Positions 7,089-15,325 of a stretch of 53,394 bases of DNA are shown one piece after another. A program made the position numbers and the translations under genes. Numbering within the stretch: the first letter of the stretch is position 1; each line of letters starts with the position of its first letter. The stretch is from Methylobacterium aquaticum (GTDB lineage: Bacteria; Pseudomonadota; Alphaproteobacteria; Rhizobiales; Beijerinckiaceae), in contig NZ_LABX01000217.1 in the NCBI RefSeq assembly GCF_001043915.1, forward strand, positions 1 through 53,394. Reading direction: 5' to 3'. The notes under the pieces are model-generated. The model was not told the DNA's origin. It saw only the letters and a program-made list of their open reading frames with translations, and made no database searches.

Positions 7089-8261
7089 TTATGCAGGGCG
7101 CCGCCCTGCACCCGCCAGAGGGCTCGCCCTCTGGACTCCCGGATTTTTCGCGCGCGACCACTCGACGCGCACGTCGGGATCGGGCTCGTCCGGCGGGGCA
7201 GGGGGCAGGCGCCCCAGCCGCGCGAGCGCCCACACCGCCATCCCGCGCACCAGCGGGGACGGATCCTCCAGCAGGCGCTCCGCCTCGCCGGCGAGGCTCT
7301 GATCGCCCGCATTGCCGACGGCGATCAGCACGTTGCGCAGGAAGCGGTCGCGCCCGGTCCGCTTGATCGGCGTGCCGGCGAAGCGCCGGCGGAAGGCCGC
7401 GTCGTCGAGCCGGGCCAACTCCGCGAGAGGCGGGGCCGCCAGATCCGCGCGCGCCGCCAGCCGCGCCTCCCGGGTGGCGACCGCGAACTTGTTCCACGGG
7501 CACACCGCCAGGCAATCGTCGCAGCCGAACACCCGGTTGCCCATCGGCACCCGGAATTCCTCCGGAATCGGCCCGGCATGCTCGATCGTCAGGTAGGCAA
7601 GGCAGCGCCTTGCATCGAGCCGGTAGGGGGCCGGGAAGGCGCCCGTCGGGCAGGCATCGAGGCAGCGCCGGCACCGGCCGCAATGGTCGCCCTCGGGCTC
7701 GTCCACCGGCAGCGCGGCCGTGGTGTAGAGGGCGCCGAGCAGCAGCCAGTTGCCGGCATCCCGCGACACCAGCACGCTGTGCTTGCCCTGCCAGCCGAGC
7801 CCGGCCGCCGCCGCGAGCGGCTTCTCCATCACCGGTGCCGTATCGACGAAGACCTTGATCTCGGCCCCCGCCTTGGCGGCAAACGCCCCGCCGAGTTCCT
7901 TCAGCTTGCCCTTGATCACGTCGTGATAGTCGCGCCGCCGGGCATAGACGGCGATCGCGCCGCGCGAGGAATCCTGGAGCGCCGCCAGCGGGTCGCCATC
8001 CGGCCCGGCATTGATCCCGAGCATCACGATGCTGCGCACCGCCGGCCACAGCCGCGCCGGACCGGCCCGCTCGGCCGTGCGCTCCGCCATCCAGGCCATG
8101 CCGCCGTGATGGCCGGCGGCGAGCCAGGCGGCGAGGCGCTCGGGCAGGGCCGGCACCGCGTCGGGGCGCGTCACCGCCAGGGCATCGAAGCCGAGCGCCC
8201 GGGCGCGGGTCTCGAGAAAGCGGCGAAGGGCCGGAGGGTCCGGCTGGGCTTGAGAGTTCAC
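7089..8261 (-). CDS. queG: Epoxyqueuosine reductase
   Basis: Cobalamin-dependent iron-sulfur enzyme that reduces epoxyqueuosine to queuosine in tRNA, the last step of Q synthesis. Two [4Fe-4S] ferredoxin motifs are visible (CGRCRRCLDACPTG and CDDCLAVCPWN). The conserved catalytic aspartate segment is VDTAPVMEKPLA, with GWQGKHSVLVS and LGALYTT in the B12 domain. A HEAT-repeat-like C-terminus follows (GNAGDQSLAGEAERLLEDPSPLVRG). The start is uncertain. The frame stays open through a 21-bp tandem repeat into the upstream GST gene; I placed it at the GTG giving VNSQAQPDPP (390 residues), with another GTG 21 bases earlier. The last 16 or so residues are encoded by a double palindrome and are unlike the family. 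Confidence 0.93.
   Translation of the reverse strand: MNSQAQPDPPALRRFLETRARALGFDALAVTRPDAVPALPERLAAWLAAGHHGGMAWMAERTAERAGPARLWPAVRSIVMLGINAGPDGDPLAALQDSSRGAIAVYARRRDYHDVIKGKLKELGGAFAAKAGAEIKVFVDTAPVMEKPLAAAAGLGWQGKHSVLVSRDAGNWLLLGALYTTAALPVDEPEGDHCGRCRRCLDACPTGAFPAPYRLDARRCLAYLTIEHAGPIPEEFRVPMGNRVFGCDDCLAVCPWNKFAVATREARLAARADLAAPPLAELARLDDAAFRRRFAGTPIKRTGRDRFLRNVLIAVGNAGDQSLAGEAERLLEDPSPLVRGMAVWALARLGRLPPAPPDEPDPDVRVEWSRAKNPGVQRASPLAGAGRRPA
7092..7134. repeat. Double palindrome (REP-like) inside the queG 3' end
   Basis: Two adjacent perfect hairpins. TGCAGGGC / GCCCTGCA has an 8-bp stem and 3-base loop; CCAGAGGGC / GCCCTCTGG has a 9-bp stem and 2-base gap. They are spaced by four bases. The queG frame reads through both and stops at TAA immediately after. 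The paired layout resembles a repetitive extragenic palindrome. No second copy was noticed in the window. Confidence 0.6.
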
Positions 8262-8344
8262 CAGCAGGTCTTGAACGTTCACCAGCGGGGCTTGAAGGTT
8301 CGCCAGCGGGGCTTGGAGGTTCGCCAGCGGGGCTTGGGGGTTCA
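8241..8344. repeat. 21-bp tandem repeat spanning the GST stop and queG start
   Basis: About five units, four complete, each ending GTTCA or GTTCG on the plus strand. The two central units differ at a single base. Because 21 is a multiple of three, the array stays in frame with QueG and would read as a seven-residue repeat (NLQAPLA type). The GST stop codon lies in the last unit, and two candidate QueG GTG starts lie in the first ones. Confidence 0.85.
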
Positions 8345-9034
8345 GAAGTCCAGATCCGCGTAATGGTCGGCCGGGGCCATTCCGGCGACCCGGTCGGCGA
8401 GCAGGCTGCGGAAGGAGGGGCGCGACTTCACCCGCGCGTACCAGTTCCGCGCCATCTCGTCCTCGTCCCACGGCACGTCGCCGAGATAATCGACGCAGGA
8501 GATGTGCGCCGCCGCGGCGAGGTCCGCATAGGTCAGGTGGCTGCCCGCCAGCCAGTTCCGCCGCGAGATCAGGTAGCCGATGTATTTCAGGTGGTAGCGC
8601 ACGTTGCTGCGCGCCGCCCGGATCGCGTTCATGTCCGGCGGGCCGCCGCCATGCTGCGAGGTCATGAAGCGCTTGTGGATCTTCTCGGTGACGAGGTAGC
8701 CGGTCACCTCCTGGTCGAACTTCTGAAGGAACCAGTCGAGCAGGCGCCGCACCTCGACCCGGGCGGCGGGGGATTCCGGCAGGAGCCGGATCCCGCTCAG
8801 GCCCAATCCCCGGGTCTCGTCGAGGTATTCGGCGATCACGGCGCCGCCCGGGACCGCGAGCCCGCCTTCCTCCACCAGCACCGGGGTGGTGCCGGCGGGG
8901 TTCATCATCAGGAACTCTTCCCGGCGCTCCCAGGGGCGTTCCTCGACGAGTTGGGGCTCCATGCCCATCTCGGCCATGATCAGGCGCACGAAGCGGGAAT
9001 GCGGGCAGAACGAGGAGTGATGGAGCGTCGCCAT
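8342..9034 (-). CDS. fzlA: FzlA-like glutathione S-transferase family protein
   Basis: 230 residues, GST fold. The N-terminal half starts MATLHHSSFCPHSRFVRLIM and has NPAGTTPVLVEEGG. The helical half has WLAGSHLTYADLAAAAHISC, and the protein ends in an acidic-aromatic tail (ADHYADLDF). The long insert around EKIHKRFMTSQHGGGPPDMN and the conserved tail fit FzlA, the alphaproteobacterial GST-like protein that binds FtsZ and controls cell constriction in Caulobacter, rather than a detoxifying GST. This assignment rests on remembered family features, so the family call is firm and the FzlA call moderate. It heads a minus-strand unit with queG and is divergent from uppP, a peptidoglycan lipid-carrier gene. 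Confidence 0.7.
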   Translation of the reverse strand: MATLHHSSFCPHSRFVRLIMAEMGMEPQLVEERPWERREEFLMMNPAGTTPVLVEEGGLAVPGGAVIAEYLDETRGLGLSGIRLLPESPAARVEVRRLLDWFLQKFDQEVTGYLVTEKIHKRFMTSQHGGGPPDMNAIRAARSNVRYHLKYIGYLISRRNWLAGSHLTYADLAAAAHISCVDYLGDVPWDEDEMARNWYARVKSRPSFRSLLADRVAGMAPADHYADLDF

Positions 9035-9440
9035 GCGGGGCCGTTTCGCGCTTCGTCTGTCGGCTGGCCTGGAAGGTCGGCTCGCGGTGGGTCGTGCGTG
9101 TCAGGGTTGCGCCGGTGTGATTAACGCCCGGTCACCGGTTCATGGATATCTTTCGGCATCCTTAACACGGCTGATCGGGGCTGGTAACCGAGCCTCAACC
9201 CTGCCGGTGCGAGCATCCGCCGAGAGGCTTAAACCTCCGGCGCGCCCTCCACCACAGACTTGCCACAGAGGTGGAGCCGTACCGGCGGGCACGATGCGGG
9301 CCCGGCACGAGCCGGGACCCGGTTTCCACTCCCCGCCGGACGCGGTCCCCGACCGCCCGCGGCGCCACCACGAGAGCAGGCGACATGACGACGGCGACAC
9401 GAGGCACGCGCAGGACGGTCTCATACCGGGGAGCGCGGTG
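9035..9440. other. 406-base divergent spacer between the FzlA-like gene and uppP
   Basis: It should hold promoters for both flanking genes. The uppP frame stays open through it, but the sequence is arginine/proline-rich and not UppP-like, so I treat it as non-coding. I see no clear operator, RNA gene or repeat. Confidence 0.5.
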
Positions 9441-10244
9441 ATGGACGTCGCCAGCATCGGCAAGGCCGTGGTGCTCGCCCTCGTCGAGGGGGCGACCGAG
9501 TTCATCCCGGTCTCCTCGACCGGGCACCAGCTCCTCGTCGGCCACTTCATCGGTTTCGAATCGCCCAACAACACCTTCGAGGTGCTGATCCAGCTCGGTG
9601 CCATCCTGGCGATCGTCGGGGTGTATTTCCGCCAGCTCCTCGACCTGCTGCTGCGCGCCCCCCGCGACCCGGGGGCCCGCCGCTTCATCCTGGCGATCCT
9701 GATCGCGTTCCTGCCCGCGGCGATCATCGGCGGCCTGTTCTCGAAGTATATCAAGTTCTACCTGTTCAATCCCTGGATCATCTGCTCGACCCTGGTCGCC
9801 GGCGGCCTCGTCCTCCTCGTCATCGACGAGACCGACCTCGAGCAGAAATACGACGACGTGCACGAATACTCGCTGCCGATGGCGCTGAAGATCGGCTTCT
9901 TCCAGTGCCTGGCGATGATCCCCGGCGTGTCGCGCTCCGGCGCCACCATCGTGGGGGCGATGCTGATGGGCTCGGGCAAGCGCGCCGCCACCGAGTTCTC
10001 GTTCTACCTCGCCATGCCGACCATGGCGGGCGCCTTCGCCAAGGACCTGCTCGACAACTACAAGAACCTGTCGAAGGACGATGTCGGGTTGATCGCCATC
10101 GGCTTCGTGGTGGCGTTCCTGTCGGCCCTGTTCGTGGTGCGCAAGCTCCTCGACTACGTCTCCCGCCACGGTTTCGCGCTGTTCGCCTGGTGGCGCATCG
10201 TCGTCGGGGCCGCGGGCTTTGCCGGACTGATCGTGTTCGGCTGA
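9441..10244 (+). CDS. uppP: Undecaprenyl-diphosphate phosphatase
   Basis: 267-residue integral membrane enzyme that dephosphorylates undecaprenyl pyrophosphate, recycling the carrier for peptidoglycan and O-antigen synthesis and giving bacitracin resistance. Both active-site signatures are present: EGATEFIPVSSTGHQ near the N-terminus and PGVSRSGATIVG in the middle. About seven to eight transmembrane helices are predicted by eye. The start MDVASIGKAVVLALVEG agrees with the family; a GGGGAGCG sequence just upstream can serve as ribosome binding site, and a GTG one codon earlier is an alternative. mutA follows after about 100 bases. Confidence 0.96.
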   Translation: MDVASIGKAVVLALVEGATEFIPVSSTGHQLLVGHFIGFESPNNTFEVLIQLGAILAIVGVYFRQLLDLLLRAPRDPGARRFILAILIAFLPAAIIGGLFSKYIKFYLFNPWIICSTLVAGGLVLLVIDETDLEQKYDDVHEYSLPMALKIGFFQCLAMIPGVSRSGATIVGAMLMGSGKRAATEFSFYLAMPTMAGAFAKDLLDNYKNLSKDDVGLIAIGFVVAFLSALFVVRKLLDYVSRHGFALFAWWRIVVGAAGFAGLIVFG

Positions 10245-10343
10245 CGAAAGGGGGCCCGCCATCCCCCGTTCCGGCACTCGACCATGGGCGGGTCGCGCGG
10301 CTATGTCGTGGGTCGGGGAGAGACCCGCGCCTGAGGACCCGCC

Positions 10344-12161
10344 ATGGACGATACGACGCTCGCCACCGCGTTTCCGGCCGCCACGGAGGTGCAGTGGCGT
10401 GCCCTGGTCGACGGAGTGCTCAAGGGGGCCGATTTCGAGAAGCGGCTGGTGCGCCGCACGCCCGACGGCATCGCGGTCCGGCCGCTCTATCCGCCGGCCG
10501 AGGCTGCGCCCCAGCCCGGCCGCGCCGCGCCGGGGCGCTGGCGGGTGAGCCAGCGGGTCGACCATCCCGAGCCCGCCGAGGCCAACGCCCTGGCGCTGAC
10601 CGACCTCGAAGGCGGCGCCGACGCCCTGACCCTGGTCCTGGCCGGCGCTCCCGCCGCCCGTGGCTTCGGCCTGCCCGACCCTCACGCCCTCGAAACGGCG
10701 TTGGCCGGGGTGATGCTGCCGCTGATCGGCCTGCGGCTCGATGCCGGCGCGGCAGGGCCGGAGGCCGCGACGGCGCTCCTCGCCCTGGCCAAGGCCCGGG
10801 GTGACGACCTCTCCACCCTCGACATCGATCTCGGCCTCGATCCGGTCGCCGTGCAGGCCGCCACCGGGGCGGCGCCGTCCTGGCCGGACCTCGCCGACCT
10901 GCTGCGTCAGGTCGAGGCGCAGGGCTTTGCCGGCCGCGCCTTCCTGGCCGATGCCCGGCCGTTCCACGAGGCCGGCGCCAGCGAGGCGCTGGAACTCGCC
11001 GCCGTGCTCTCCGGGGCGCTCGCCACCCTGCGGGCCCTGGAGGCCGGCGGGCACGATCTGGAGCGCGCCCGCACCGCCCTGGCCTTCCTGCTGGTCGCCG
11101 AATCCGACGAGTTCCTGACCGTGGCGAAGGTCCGCGCCCTGCGCCGGCTCTGGGCCCGGGTCGAGGAGTCCTGTGGCCTGACGCCCGCGCCGATCCGCCT
11201 GCACGCCGAGACTGCCTGGCGCAGCACCACCCGGCGCGATCCCTGGGTCAACATGCTGCGGGCCACCACCGCGGCCTTCTCGGCGGGCCTCGGCGGGGCC
11301 GACGCGATCACGGTGCTGCCCTTCACCGCCGCCCTCGGCCTGCCCGACGCCTTCGCGCGCCGCTGCGCCCGCAACACCCAGCACGTCCTCCTCGACGAGG
11401 CCAACCTCTGGCGCGTTGCCGATCCGGCCGCTGGTGCCGGCGGCTTTGAGGCGCTGACCGACGCGCTCTGCGCCCAGGCCTGGACGCTGTTCCAGACGAT
11501 CGAGCGCGACGGGGGGATCGCCGGCAGCCTGCGCTCGGGCGCGCTGGCGGAACGCCTCGCCGGCTTGCGCAAGACGCGGGACGCCGACCTCGCCACCCGC
11601 CGCCAGCCGATCACCGGGACCAGCGAATTCCCCGACCTGCACGAGGCTCCCGTGGCGGTGCTGAGCCCGGCCCCGGCGGCGCCGGCCGTGCCGGAGGGCG
11701 CCCTGCCGTCCCGGCGCCTCGCCGAGCCCTACGAGGCCCTGCGCGACGCCTCCGACGCCATCGTCGAGCGGACCGGCCGGCGCCCGCGGGTCTTCCTGGC
11801 CAATCTCGGGGCCTTGAGCGCCTTCAACACCCGCGCCACCTTCGCCCGCAACGCCTTCGAGGCCGGCGGCATCGAGGCCGTGACGAACGAGGGGTTTGCA
11901 GACCATGCCGCGATGGCCGAGGCGTTCCGGGAATCCGGCACGCCGCTCGCCTGCCTGTGCTCCTCGGATGCGGTCTATGCCGACCAAGCGGTCCCGGCGG
12001 CCGAGGCGCTTCGCGCCGCGGGTGCCACCACGATCTATCTCGCCGGCAGGCCGGGCGACCTCGAAGCCGCCTTGCGGGCGGCGGGCGTCGCCCACGACCT
12101 CTATGCCGGCTGCGACCTCGTGACCCTGCTGGGCCAGGCCCAGGCGGCGGCCACCCCCTGA
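10344..12161 (+). CDS. mutA: Methylmalonyl-CoA mutase small (beta) subunit
   Basis: 605 residues, the non-catalytic subunit of the heterodimeric B12 enzyme interconverting methylmalonyl-CoA and succinyl-CoA. The N-terminal TIM-barrel-like part includes PLYPPAEAAP and ERARTALAFLLVAESDEFLTVAKVRALRRLW. TAWRSTTRRDPWVNMLRATTAAF and GGADAITVLPF are typical mutase sequence. A C-terminal flavodoxin-like domain follows, from RPRVFLANLGALSAFNTRATFARN. The cobalamin-binding DxHxxG is absent (the corresponding CSSDAVYADQ loop lacks the His), as expected for the small subunit. In methylotrophs it serves the ethylmalonyl-CoA pathway and propionyl-CoA use. The catalytic large subunit is not in the window. 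Confidence 0.93.
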   Translation: MDDTTLATAFPAATEVQWRALVDGVLKGADFEKRLVRRTPDGIAVRPLYPPAEAAPQPGRAAPGRWRVSQRVDHPEPAEANALALTDLEGGADALTLVLAGAPAARGFGLPDPHALETALAGVMLPLIGLRLDAGAAGPEAATALLALAKARGDDLSTLDIDLGLDPVAVQAATGAAPSWPDLADLLRQVEAQGFAGRAFLADARPFHEAGASEALELAAVLSGALATLRALEAGGHDLERARTALAFLLVAESDEFLTVAKVRALRRLWARVEESCGLTPAPIRLHAETAWRSTTRRDPWVNMLRATTAAFSAGLGGADAITVLPFTAALGLPDAFARRCARNTQHVLLDEANLWRVADPAAGAGGFEALTDALCAQAWTLFQTIERDGGIAGSLRSGALAERLAGLRKTRDADLATRRQPITGTSEFPDLHEAPVAVLSPAPAAPAVPEGALPSRRLAEPYEALRDASDAIVERTGRRPRVFLANLGALSAFNTRATFARNAFEAGGIEAVTNEGFADHAAMAEAFRESGTPLACLCSSDAVYADQAVPAAEALRAAGATTIYLAGRPGDLEAALRAAGVAHDLYAGCDLVTLLGQAQAAATP

Positions 12162-12188
12162 GGCCACCCCCTGATGAGGCCACGCAAC

Positions 12189-12221
12189 GCGCCCCGGGCC
12201 GTACCGTCCGGCCCGGGGCGC
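12189..12221 (+). terminator. Strong GC hairpin after mutA
   Basis: Perfect 12-bp stem GCGCCCCGGGCC / GGCCCGGGGCGC with a nine-base loop. It lies in the 70-odd bases between mutA and holC. Its 3' arm (GGGGCG) lies close upstream of the holC GTG start, so it may also affect holC translation. Confidence 0.7.
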
Positions 12222-12238
12222 CCTATCTCGTGAGCACC

Positions 12239-12691
12239 GTGACCGAGATCCTGTTCTACCACATGCAGCGCCAGCCTCTGGAGCAGGTGCTGCCCAGCCT
12301 CCTGGAGAAATCCCTGGAGCGGCAATGGCGTGTCGCCGTGCAGGCGACGAGCGAGGAGCGCCTCCAGGCCCTCGACGACCACCTCTGGATCTTCTCGGAG
12401 GAGAGCTTCCTGCCGCACGGCACCGACCGCGATCCCGATTGCGGCACACAGCCGGTGGTGCTGACCCTGCGCGACGCCAACCCGAACGGCGCCTCGATCC
12501 GTTTCCTGGTCGAGGGCGCGGCCCTGCCCGACGACGCAGGCACCTACCAGCGCATCTGCATCCTGTTCGACGGCACCGACCAGGATGCCCTGCTCCACGC
12601 CCGCGAGCAGTGGCGCGGCGCCAAGGAGGCCGGCCACAGCGTCGCCTACTGGCAGCAGGACGAGCGCGGGCGGTGGCAGAAGAAGGCGTGA
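12239..12691 (+). CDS. holC: DNA polymerase III subunit chi
   Basis: 150 residues. Chi joins the clamp loader to single-stranded-DNA-binding protein on the lagging strand. The sequence starts VTEILFYHMQRQPLEQVLPSLLEKSLERQWRV and carries the family segments LDDHLWIFSEESFLPHG, PVVLTLRDANPNGA, RICILFDGTDQDAL and HSVAYWQQDERGRW. I chose the GTG giving VTEILFYH because HolC normally begins MTE; a GTG three codons earlier is also possible. In many alphaproteobacteria holC follows pepA; here pepA is far away at 46.7 kb and holC stands behind mutA and its terminator. Confidence 0.9.
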   Translation: MTEILFYHMQRQPLEQVLPSLLEKSLERQWRVAVQATSEERLQALDDHLWIFSEESFLPHGTDRDPDCGTQPVVLTLRDANPNGASIRFLVEGAALPDDAGTYQRICILFDGTDQDALLHAREQWRGAKEAGHSVAYWQQDERGRWQKKA

Positions 12692-12747
12692 TCCGATCTC
12701 CGAATTCGGTGTCCAGTCAACGGCTTGGCGACAACACGAGAGCGGAG

Positions 12748-12774
12748 CCAACGGTCGTGTTCAACGACCGTTGG
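12748..12774. terminator. Bidirectional hairpin between holC and the hybrid kinase
   Basis: CCAACGGTCGT / ACGACCGTTGG is a perfect 11-bp stem with a five-base loop, placed between two convergent genes. It probably ends both transcripts. Confidence 0.65.
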
Positions 12775-12815
12775 TCCAAGCCGAACAGGCTGTCGGTTGA
12801 TGTGGCGATGTCCGT

Positions 12816-15086
12816 CTAAGAACTGATCATCTCGCGGATGCGCGCGGCCAGGGCATCGACCGCGAAGGGCTTCGTCAGGACGGCCATGCCGGGTTCGAGC
12901 TGGCCGTTGCTGAGCAGAGTGGTCTCCGCGAAGCCGGTGATGAAGAGGACCTTCAGGTCCGGCCGGTCGACCCGGGCGGCATCCGCCATCTGGCGCCCGT
13001 TCATGCCGCCGGGCAGGCCGACATCCGTCACCAGCAGGTCCACGCGCGCATCCGACTGGAGCACCCGCAGGCCGCCCGCCCCGTCCGCGGCCTCGACCGC
13101 GGTATAGCCGAGGTCGTTCAGCACGTCGGTCACGAGCATCCGCACCGTCGGCTCGTCATCCACGATCAGCACGGTCTCGCCCGCCTCGGCCTGGGCCAAC
13201 GGACGCCTGCCGGGGGCCGGCCCGTCCACATCCGCCTCGCCCCGATGCCGCGGCAGGAACAGGCAGACCGTCGTGCCGGCGCCGACCTCGGAGGCGATCC
13301 GCACCTGCCCGCCCGATTGCTTGGCAAAGCCGTAGATCATCGACAGGCCGAGGCCTGTGCCCTCGCCCATCGGCTTGGTGGTGAAGAACGGATCGAACGC
13401 CCGGGCGACGACCTCCGGGGGCATGCCGGTGCCGGTGTCGGACACGCACAGCGACAGGTACTGCCCCTCCGCCAATTCCAGCGCCTCGGCCTGCCGGTGG
13501 TCGATCCAGCGGTTCTCCGTCTCGATGACGATCCGGCCGCCCTCCGGCATCGCATCCCGCGCGTTGATGCAGAGATTCAGCAGCGAGTTCTCGAGCTGCG
13601 AGGGATCGACCAGGGCGGCCCAGAGGTTCGCCGCTCCCCGATGCCGCACGTCGATGCCCGGCCCCACCGTGCGCTGGATCAGGTCGAGCATCCCGTCCAC
13701 CAGCCTGTTCGCGTCGATGGCCTTGGGCGCCAGCGTCTGGCGGCGGGAGAAGGCGAGAAGGCGGTGGGTCAGCGCCGCCGCCCGTTTCGAGGCGCCTTGC
13801 GCGGCGGCGATGTACTTCGCGACGTCCTTGGACCGGCCCTGGCCGATGCGGGTCTCGATCAGCTCCAGCGAGCCCGAGATGCCGGCCAGCAGGTTGTTGA
13901 AGTCGTGGGCGAGCCCGCCGGTGAGCTGGCCGACGGCCTCCATCTTCTGCGACTGGCGGAGGACCTCCTCCATGCGGGCGCGCTCCTCGCCGGCCTGACG
14001 CAGGCTCTCGGCAGCCTCCTTGAGGTCGCGCGTCCGGTCCTCGACCCTGGCTTCGAGCGAGGCGTTCAGCCGGCGGATCTCGTCCTGCGTGCGGCGCTGC
14101 CGGAACGCCGCGAAGCCCAAGAGAGCGGTGGCGAGGAGGCCGCCGCCGCAGACGAGCCCGATCTCCGGCAGGGCCGAGGCGCGCCGCGGCGAGACGCGCT
14201 GCTCGAACTGCACGGTCCAGACGCGGCCACCCAGTTCGATCGTCGCCTCGCGGGTCAGCGGGCCGGTGACCGCATCGGGCTTCCGCACGGACCGGTGCAG
14301 CAGCGTCTCCGGGCCGGGCGCGCCGTCATAGATGGCGAAGGCGGCGTCCTCCTCGGCCTCGGCGGCCACGATGCTGTTGAACAGGTCGTCCGCCCGGAAG
14401 GCCCCGAAGACGAAGCCCAGGTACCGCCGCCGCCGCTCGTCGAGTTCGGCGGGCACGCCCCCGCCGGCATAGACCGGCATGGCGACGAGGAAGCCGGCCT
14501 GCTTGTTCGCGTCGATCTCCTGGACGAGCTGGATCCGCGCCGAGGCGGCCGGCAGGCCGGTGTCGCGCGCGCGCTCGACCATGTCGCGCCGGACGGGATC
14601 GGACATCACGTCGTAGCCGATGGCGGCCTGGTTGCGCAGGTTCGGCGGCTCGGCGAACAGGACCGGGCTGAGCATCGGGTTGTCGCTGGGCGGGCGCACG
14701 CGGAAGCCCGGCACCCCCAGAGCCTCCGCCTTCGCGGCGAAACGCTCCCGTTCGGAGGCCGGGATGGCCGGCGTGAAGCCGATGCCGAGGAAACCGGGAT
14801 ACAGGGTCTGGAACTCGATCCGCTGCACATAGGCCCGGAACTGCGCCAGCGTGACGGTCTCGTCATTGGCCGCGAACAGGCCGGCGCCGCCGCGGAGGAG
14901 GGCGGTGTAGGTGCGGAACTGGTCCTCGACCGTGCGCAGCTCGATGTCGGTGGCGTGGAGGAAGGTCAGGCGGTCGCGCATCTCCGCCGCCCGCCAGATC
15001 AGGGCGGTGGTCAGTCCTGTCGCGAGCAGGCCCACGGCCAGGATCGCATGCGGGATCCACCGCCAGGCTCGCGGCACCGGAGACAT
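12816..15086 (-). CDS. CHASE-domain hybrid sensor histidine kinase
   Basis: 756 residues from the ATG giving MSPVPRAWRWIPHA; a TTG 51 bases earlier is an alternative, and neither has a good ribosome binding site. A transmembrane helix lies near the N-terminus (HAILAVGLLATGLTTALIW). A periplasmic CHASE-type sensor domain spans about residues 50-290 (YPGFLGIGFTPAIP, NPMLSPVLFAEPP). A second helix (IGLVCGGGLLATALLGFAAF), a coiled coil, then HisKA with the phospho-histidine in GGLAHDFNNLL follow. HATPase motifs are NLCINARDAMPEGG, DTGTGMPPEV and GTGLGLSMIYGF. The receiver domain at the end has its aspartate in LLVTDVGLPGGMNG and conserved lysine in LTKPF. The stimulus is unknown; CHASE domains often bind small extracellular ligands. 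No cognate regulator is adjacent. Confidence 0.92.
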   Translation of the reverse strand: MSPVPRAWRWIPHAILAVGLLATGLTTALIWRAAEMRDRLTFLHATDIELRTVEDQFRTYTALLRGGAGLFAANDETVTLAQFRAYVQRIEFQTLYPGFLGIGFTPAIPASERERFAAKAEALGVPGFRVRPPSDNPMLSPVLFAEPPNLRNQAAIGYDVMSDPVRRDMVERARDTGLPAASARIQLVQEIDANKQAGFLVAMPVYAGGGVPAELDERRRRYLGFVFGAFRADDLFNSIVAAEAEEDAAFAIYDGAPGPETLLHRSVRKPDAVTGPLTREATIELGGRVWTVQFEQRVSPRRASALPEIGLVCGGGLLATALLGFAAFRQRRTQDEIRRLNASLEARVEDRTRDLKEAAESLRQAGEERARMEEVLRQSQKMEAVGQLTGGLAHDFNNLLAGISGSLELIETRIGQGRSKDVAKYIAAAQGASKRAAALTHRLLAFSRRQTLAPKAIDANRLVDGMLDLIQRTVGPGIDVRHRGAANLWAALVDPSQLENSLLNLCINARDAMPEGGRIVIETENRWIDHRQAEALELAEGQYLSLCVSDTGTGMPPEVVARAFDPFFTTKPMGEGTGLGLSMIYGFAKQSGGQVRIASEVGAGTTVCLFLPRHRGEADVDGPAPGRRPLAQAEAGETVLIVDDEPTVRMLVTDVLNDLGYTAVEAADGAGGLRVLQSDARVDLLVTDVGLPGGMNGRQMADAARVDRPDLKVLFITGFAETTLLSNGQLEPGMAVLTKPFAVDALAARIREMISS

Positions 15087-15325
15087 CGGGGAGGCGGCCG
15101 TCTCGACCTGGCCCTGCGGTGGGAAAGCTGGGTGCAAGGGGAAGCCGGTCGGATGGTGTGGCCCGTCGCGAGGGACGGGCGGGTGGCGGACCAGACCATG
15201 ATGCCGTCACCGGAGCCGTTTAGCGAGCGGTTGCAAGATCGTGACTGGCCAGCCGGCCGCCGAGCCCGGAGGCGCGTCGGACGCCGCCGCCCATGATCCG
15301 ACCGGAGAATTGCCGGGTGCGGCCG

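Noticed and set aside
9033..9440. Long N-terminal extension of UppP
   Set aside because: The frame is open, but the added sequence is Arg/Pro-rich and unlike UppP; the ATG giving MDVASIGKAV agrees with family length.
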